Positions 7,311 to 10,161 of a stretch of DNA of 10,161 nt are shown in pieces. Within the stretch, counting starts at the first letter, position 1, and each line of letters opens with the position of its first letter. This DNA comes from Holosporales bacterium (GTDB lineage Bacteria; Pseudomonadota; Alphaproteobacteria; RUG11792), in NCBI GenBank assembly GCA_031267075.1, contig JAIRZU010000052.1, positions 1 through 10,161 on the forward strand. The letters run 5' to 3'. The notes beneath the pieces are model-generated. The model saw only the letters and a list, made by a program, of their open reading frames with translations. It did not search any database and was not told the origin of the DNA. The position numbers were made by a program, and so were the translations under genes.

Positions 7311-8291
7311 ATGTTGATTTCTGATAGGTTGTTCTCGGACTGGATGCCAAGGGAGATATACAACGAGAAAATTTGGGTCATCGGATTATCGGGAGGAGCT
7401 GATAGCCTATGCCTCACTCTCTTAGCTCATGATTATGCGGCACTCCATGGTATCAAGATTATCGCCGGAATTGTGGATCACAAACTGAGGCCTGAGTCGT
7501 CATCCGAGATTTTACCAACCATCAAAATCCTGAATGAGAAGGGAATCGAGCACGACGTCATGGTCTGGGAGCACAAGGATGATATAGAAGGCAGCATAGA
7601 GCTCAAGGCTCGCTCCGCCCGTTACGACCTACTGTACAAGCTTTGCAAGACTGTTGGGAGTCGCGTACTAGTTACCGCGCATCACGCCCTAGATCAGTGG
7701 GAAACATTCTTCATGAGGCTATCGCGTGGTTCGTCTATCAGGGGGCTAACCTGCATTAGGCGAGTTTCCGATTTCAAGGATGTTAAGCTCTTCAGGCCAT
7801 TGCTTGAGGCTACTCCAGATGATATCAAACAGACCCTCAAGGAGCGTTTTAACATAAGTGAATATGTTGATGATCCATCAAACAGTGACGATAAGTTTGA
7901 GCGCGTTAGGTGGCGAAACGCCTACGAAGAGCTATCAAAATACAGCCTGGATATCACTAACATTAGCAAGACAATCCGGAGAATCCAGACAGCGAATGAC
8001 TGCATAGATTACATGGTGAAAAGTACGATAGCCGACATTTTCGATGGCTCCCGCCTCCTTATAGAAAAGTTTCGACACCTGTCTCTTGAGATCAGAATGC
8101 GGATTATCGATACGATCATCAGCACTGTATCCCCTAAAAGCAAGCGAGTGATTTCCTACTCACTGCTGAAGCGGACAGTCGGCGAAATATGCAAGCGCGA
8201 GTTTATAGCGACTAATCTGTCTGGCCTCGTCCTGCGAAGGGATCGTAAAGATGTAGACTGCATCGTTGTGTCGGCAGAGGATCGTCCGTGA
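7311..8291 (+). CDS. tilS: tRNA(Ile)-lysidine synthetase
   Basis: TilS attaches lysine, with ATP, to C34 of the CAU-anticodon tRNA(Ile), which makes it read AUA codons; it is essential in most bacteria. The PP-loop ATPase motif SGGADS is at residues 27-32. The family-typical VDHKLRPES is at 55-63, ARYDLL at 103-108, TAHHALDQWETFFMRLSRGSS at 122-142, FRPLL at 161-165 and DPSNSDDKFERVRWRN at 188-203. In the fourth motif the usual AHHxDDQ reads AHHALDQ, so the first Asp is Leu; the second is kept. The length is 326 residues, shorter than E. coli TilS (about 430), as in other reduced alphaproteobacteria; the C-terminal part is short. I chose the ATG at 7311 because upstream in-frame codons fall in the promoter; AGGG sits close before it. 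The stop codon lies about seven bases before the remnant of a palindromic element. Confidence 0.93.
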   Translation: MLISDRLFSDWMPREIYNEKIWVIGLSGGADSLCLTLLAHDYAALHGIKIIAGIVDHKLRPESSSEILPTIKILNEKGIEHDVMVWEHKDDIEGSIELKARSARYDLLYKLCKTVGSRVLVTAHHALDQWETFFMRLSRGSSIRGLTCIRRVSDFKDVKLFRPLLEATPDDIKQTLKERFNISEYVDDPSNSDDKFERVRWRNAYEELSKYSLDITNISKTIRRIQTANDCIDYMVKSTIADIFDGSRLLIEKFRHLSLEIRMRIIDTIISTVSPKSKRVISYSLLKRTVGEICKREFIATNLSGLVLRRDRKDVDCIVVSAEDRP

Positions 8292-8297
8292 CACACG

Positions 8298-8362
8298 GCA
8301 GGAAGCTGATTGTGGCTTATCATTAAACCCTTCAGAACCAGAATTACTGCTGATAGACACGG
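8298..8362 (+). repeat. Rearranged remnant of the palindromic element after tilS
   Basis: Two pieces are recognisable. 8298-8315 (GCAGGAAGCTGATTGTGG) matches the right end of the element copy in the reductase gene at 17 of 18 bases. 8325-8362 matches the left end (AAACC, TTCAGAA, CCAGAATTACTGCTG, AGACACGG) with about six differences in 38. The right end therefore precedes the left end, as at the junction of two tandem copies with the rest lost. Because the ends are mutually complementary, the pieces can also pair as a hairpin just downstream of the tilS stop, possibly acting on tilS transcript termination or stability. Confidence 0.7.
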
Positions 8363-8371
8363 CTCCACCAT

Positions 8372-8498
8372 CAAAAAATAATTTCATCCGTTAACTATTT
8401 TTTAACCCTTCTACCTGTATCATATATCTAGAGATTAACCTTGGAGGGAGGAATCCTAATGAAAAGCAAATTGGTAGGTTTAACGGTAGCACTGTGTG
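8372..8498. repeat. Right arm of the inverted duplication (promoter plus signal-peptide start)
   Basis: This is the plus-strand partner of positions 1-127. The block ATCCGTTAAC, T-run, TAACCCTTC and the first 40 coding bases are nearly identical, while the leader between them has drifted. The arms enclose about 8.2 kb, including the reductase-uvrA block, and could support inversion by homologous recombination. Confidence 0.85.
8391..8423 (+). promoter_or_regulatory. CtrA-like site and promoter of the exported-protein gene at 8459
   Basis: TTAA at 8391-8394 and TTAAC at 8402-8406 are separated by seven bases, the CtrA spacing. Thirteen bases after the second TTAA begins TATCAT (8418-8423), a reasonable -10 box. 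The place where a -35 would be is covered by the CtrA-like box rather than by TTGACA, as expected for an activator-dependent promoter. A good RBS, GGAGGGAGGA (8442-8451), precedes the ATG at 8459. Confidence 0.5.
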
Positions 8499-8974
8499 TT
8501 ATAGGCATGGCAGAGGTGTATGGAAGCGGTGGAAGTGAGGAAGGTCTAGAGAGTCCTGTAGTTGAGAGAACAGTACCACCAAGAGTGAGTACACTGTTTG
8601 GTGGGATGAAGGTTCTACAAGCAAGAGTGGAGGGTGTAGATAGTGCACTGACTGATCCTGATACAGGCCTGAGCAAGCGGGTCGATGACATGAGGTTAGC
8701 AATCGATGGGAATGGGAATCAGCAGCTAGTGAGTCTGATGAAGAGGGTCGCGGATCTCGAAACCGCAATTCATACTACTATACCCATTTCCCCAGTGGGC
8801 AACACTGGCCTCAATACCCTACGCTGTACCGCGACTCGTAGACAGAGTATTAGCAGGTACACCAACCCCAACCTCATGGCACGATACAATGACACGCCTC
8901 ATGCTCAAGGATGCTCTGGAGCATTACACAGTGATGGGCCCGCAACAGATAGAAGCATGCTGGTTAAAAGTTGA
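8459..8974 (+). pseudogene. Exported coiled-coil protein, N-terminal part of a probably frameshifted gene
   Basis: The true start is the ATG at 8459, supported by the RBS, by the conserved upstream block and by identity with the paralogue at 1-40. MKSKLVGLTVALCVIGMAEVYG is a signal peptide, probably cleaved near residue 22. Then comes a Ser/Gly/Glu-rich stretch and, at about residues 40-105, a helical segment with heptad-like hydrophobic spacing (for example GLSKRVDDM and LMKRVADLETAI). After about 8810 the frame loses protein-like character (runs such as CTATRRQS) and runs to a stop at 8974. A second frame is open from 8742 to 9485 and looks like the continuation. Joining them near 8790-8825 by skipping one base gives about 340 residues. 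I read this as one gene broken by a one-base insertion (or two-base loss), a sequencing error, or less likely a programmed +1 shift. The function is unknown; an envelope or surface protein is probable. Confidence 0.6.
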
Positions 8975-9485
8975 TCACGGCACACTTCCAGCACTAGAGG
9001 AGACGAGCAGCATAGCCGCGTTGGTACGTGGTATAGACCCGGATGGAGCCATCTTCGTGATGGGCAGCGCGAGCCCTACCACATCCGGAGTAGCAGATTC
9101 AGAGACTGGGAAACTACGGAGTACCGGCTCAACAAGAATAAACCTATACGACCTCCCCATACCGGACTGGTTCGCAGAGTTCCTGCAAACAGATGGTGAC
9201 GATAGCACAGTTACCGAACTGATCCTAGTCATAGAGTATGGCGGGACAGCTGGCGGAACAAGACCAGTTTGGATTCCAAGCGAGGCGGACTTTCCTCCCG
9301 ACCTAAGTAGTGATCCAAACTCTATGGAACGTGTAAATTACTTTAGAGCGATGGACCGAATAATCGAAGCTCACGACGCAGCATCCCACGCACTCGCGGT
9401 GGATGGAGGCCTTCCCAACTGCACCTTCATCCAATACCACAACCCAGATGAAACGAACTTCTGGCACGCCATCCCCCCAGCATAA
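8889..9485 (+). pseudogene. C-terminal part of the frameshifted exported protein (unknown domain)
   Basis: The frame is open from 8742; its first ATG is at 8889, with no ribosome-binding site before it. It also overlaps the preceding frame by 86 bases, so independent translation is unlikely. Upstream of that ATG the frame already looks protein-like (for example YAVPRLVDRVLAGTPTPTSW), which supports its being the continuation of the 8459 gene. The segment has about 198 residues after the ATG, is acidic, and contains stretches such as GIDPDGAIFVMGSA, PIPDWFAEFL and ELILVIEYGG that look like a globular alpha/beta domain. I recognise no family. If the shift is real in the cell, only the N-terminal part is made, unless ribosomes change frame. 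Confidence 0.55.
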
Positions 9486-9665
9486 CTACCACACCCACCC
9501 ACACAAACACAACGGAAGTCCCATTCGCCCTAGCTATGTCTGGGGTGAGGGACGGTTCCGTCATCTCATGACCATCTATCTCATCAGACTTCTATGGATG
9601 CCATCCTGGAAAAGAGTGGAGACCTATGCTACCATCCAGCTCAGCTGAGAGCCGTAGGAGTATTG
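9486..9665. other. Intergenic region before the waaA leader
   Basis: No gene is supported here. The first part is C/A-rich. A short hairpin GACGG-TT-CCGTC lies near 9551-9562 without a T-run. A perfect 10-base palindrome CTCAGCTGAG is at 9640-9649, seven bases before the AGGAG that precedes the ATG at 9666. I find no clear promoter for waaA. Confidence 0.3.
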
Positions 9666-9824
9666 ATGTTTAATTTAAATAGACTCATTTCCAAACCTTC
9701 AGAATCAGAGTTATTGCTGGGAGACACGGAGCAGAGAAGCGGAGTGTACTTAGAGGTACATGAGCATTCGAGCACCGGATCGACTCAGCAAGAAACTGAT
9801 TATGGAGGTTTTAAGATAGAGTAG
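9666..9824 (+). CDS. Short open frame made almost entirely of the palindromic element, 52 codons
   Basis: The ATG at 9666 has an excellent ribosome-binding site, AGGAG at 9656-9660, five bases upstream. The frame starts MFNLNRLI, then enters the palindromic element and gives nearly the same peptide as inside the reductase (SKPSESELLLGDTEQRSG and onward), ending FKIE-stop 11 bases before waaA. Between the copies the peptide differs at only a few residues (G/D, H/Q, A/T, C/Y). It could be a translated leader peptide coupled to waaA, the remnant of a gene invaded by the element, or a chance frame kept open because the element lacks stops in this frame. Translation is unproven. Confidence 0.35.
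   Translation: MFNLNRLISKPSESELLLGDTEQRSGVYLEVHEHSSTGSTQQETDYGGFKIE
9692..9812 (+). repeat. 121-bp palindromic element in front of waaA
   Basis: Terminal 17-base inverted repeats CAAACCTTCAGAATCAG (9692-9708) and CTGATTATGGAGGTTTT (9796-9812) pair at 14 of 17. The central stem TGTAC (9745-9749) and GTACA (9756-9760) is centred on the midpoint of the element. It is identical in length to the copy in the reductase gene and matches at 113 of 121 bases, in opposite orientation on the chromosome. Further arm pairing (CAG, TTGCTG on both sides) makes the whole element an imperfect hairpin as RNA. It ends 23 bases before the waaA ATG, so it will form structure in the waaA leader. Confidence 0.9.
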
Positions 9825-9835
9825 CTGCACTCCAC

Positions 9836-10161
9836 ATGTCCACCATACTCTTCCCCAAACTTGCCTTCAGAGCCATCGGCATTATCGCATGGCCAGTAGT
9901 GATTATCTACTCATACATCAGAGTCTTAGTAGGGCTAGGAGATAGGAGAAGACGATCCGAAACATTTGGAATCCCCTCGGTAGCAAGGCCGGCTGGCAGA
10001 TTGGTGTGGCTCCATGCAGTCAGCGTCGGAGAGGTATTGTCAGTCATTCCATTCATACTGAAGCTCCGCTCAATTGACAAAGCTGCTACGATCCTAGTGA
10101 CCACAACAACACTAACCTCCGCGAAGATCGTGAAGGAGCGCTTGGGCGACTCCGTTATCCA
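9836..10161 (+). CDS. waaA: 3-deoxy-D-manno-octulosonic acid (Kdo) transferase, N-terminal part, cut by the window edge
   Basis: WaaA transfers Kdo from CMP-Kdo to the lipid A precursor at the cytoplasmic face of the inner membrane, joining lipid A to the core. The first 108 residues are visible. A hydrophobic membrane anchor spans about 10-33. A basic stretch DRRRR (36-40) and ETFGIP (42-47) follow. The family signature WLHAVSVGEV lies at 58-67 and contains the Glu believed to be the catalytic base. ILVTTTTLTSAKIV (86-99) is typical of the N-terminal Rossmann domain. ATG 9836 is the first start after an in-frame stop at 9812-9814. Its ribosome-binding site is poor, so translation may depend on the short frame ending 11 bases before. 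Its presence shows the organism makes at least Kdo-lipid A. Confidence 0.93.
   Translation, partial: MSTILFPKLAFRAIGIIAWPVVIIYSYIRVLVGLGDRRRRSETFGIPSVARPAGRLVWLHAVSVGEVLSVIPFILKLRSIDKAATILVTTTTLTSAKIVKERLGDSVI

Noticed and set aside
9403..9648. 81-codon frame overlapping the end of the 8889-9485 frame
   Set aside because: Low-complexity His/Thr/Pro-rich translation, no RBS, and overlap with a better frame.
1..10161. CRISPR array, tRNA or rRNA gene, transposase
   Set aside because: I saw no regularly spaced repeats, no tRNA-like cloverleaf or rRNA signature, and no transposase or integrase motifs in any frame. The repeats present are palindromic elements and an inverted promoter module.

Overview
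The window looks like a chromosomal segment of an alphaproteobacterium, most likely an obligately intracellular one of the Rickettsiales type. This is an inference. It rests on the UvrA zinc-site variant CPVSGF (from memory, common in alphaproteobacteria), a GC content I judge by eye to be near one half, CtrA-type TTAA-N7-TTAAC boxes, and a palindromic repeat inserted in frame in a housekeeping gene, the habit of the Rickettsia and Wolbachia palindromic elements. A waaA gene at the right edge implies a lipid A/Kdo outer membrane, which argues against the Anaplasma/Ehrlichia group. I cannot name the genus.

Layout. Positions 1-40 hold the first 13 codons of a leftward gene for an exported protein. 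Its upstream region and start are repeated in inverted orientation at 8372-8498. A rightward gene of unknown function (296-1780) ends in a 4-base convergent overlap with a leftward block of three genes. In transcription order these are a thioredoxin-reductase-like ferredoxin/flavodoxin-NADP+ reductase (7148-5985), uvrA (6016-3452) and an inner-membrane phosphoethanolamine-transferase-like sulfatase-fold protein (3372-1777). The reductase and uvrA overlap and are probably co-transcribed from a strong promoter at 7191-7219. A back-to-back promoter at 7248-7276 drives tilS (7311-8291). Then come the second copy of the exported-protein module (8459 onward, apparently frameshifted, with its downstream half continuing to 9485), a short open frame at 9666-9824, and the start of waaA (9836 to the edge).

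Main discovery. A 121-bp imperfect palindrome occurs twice at full length: 6291-6411, inside the reductase gene and read through in frame, and 9692-9812, in front of waaA. The copies match at 113 of 121 positions and have 17-bp inverted ends and a central hairpin exactly at the midpoint. A third, rearranged remnant lies just after tilS at 8298-8362. The inserted stretch (about 46 residues) accounts for all the extra length of the reductase. This resembles the RPE/WPE class of selfish palindromes that invade coding genes, but I recognise no described family in the sequence.

Other notable points. UvrA is about 86 residues short because its insertion domain has been replaced by a short Asp-rich linker. 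The two exported-protein genes share a CtrA-like box, suggesting cell-cycle or developmental control of a surface-protein family. The exported-protein gene at 8459 seems to be broken by a +1 frameshift.
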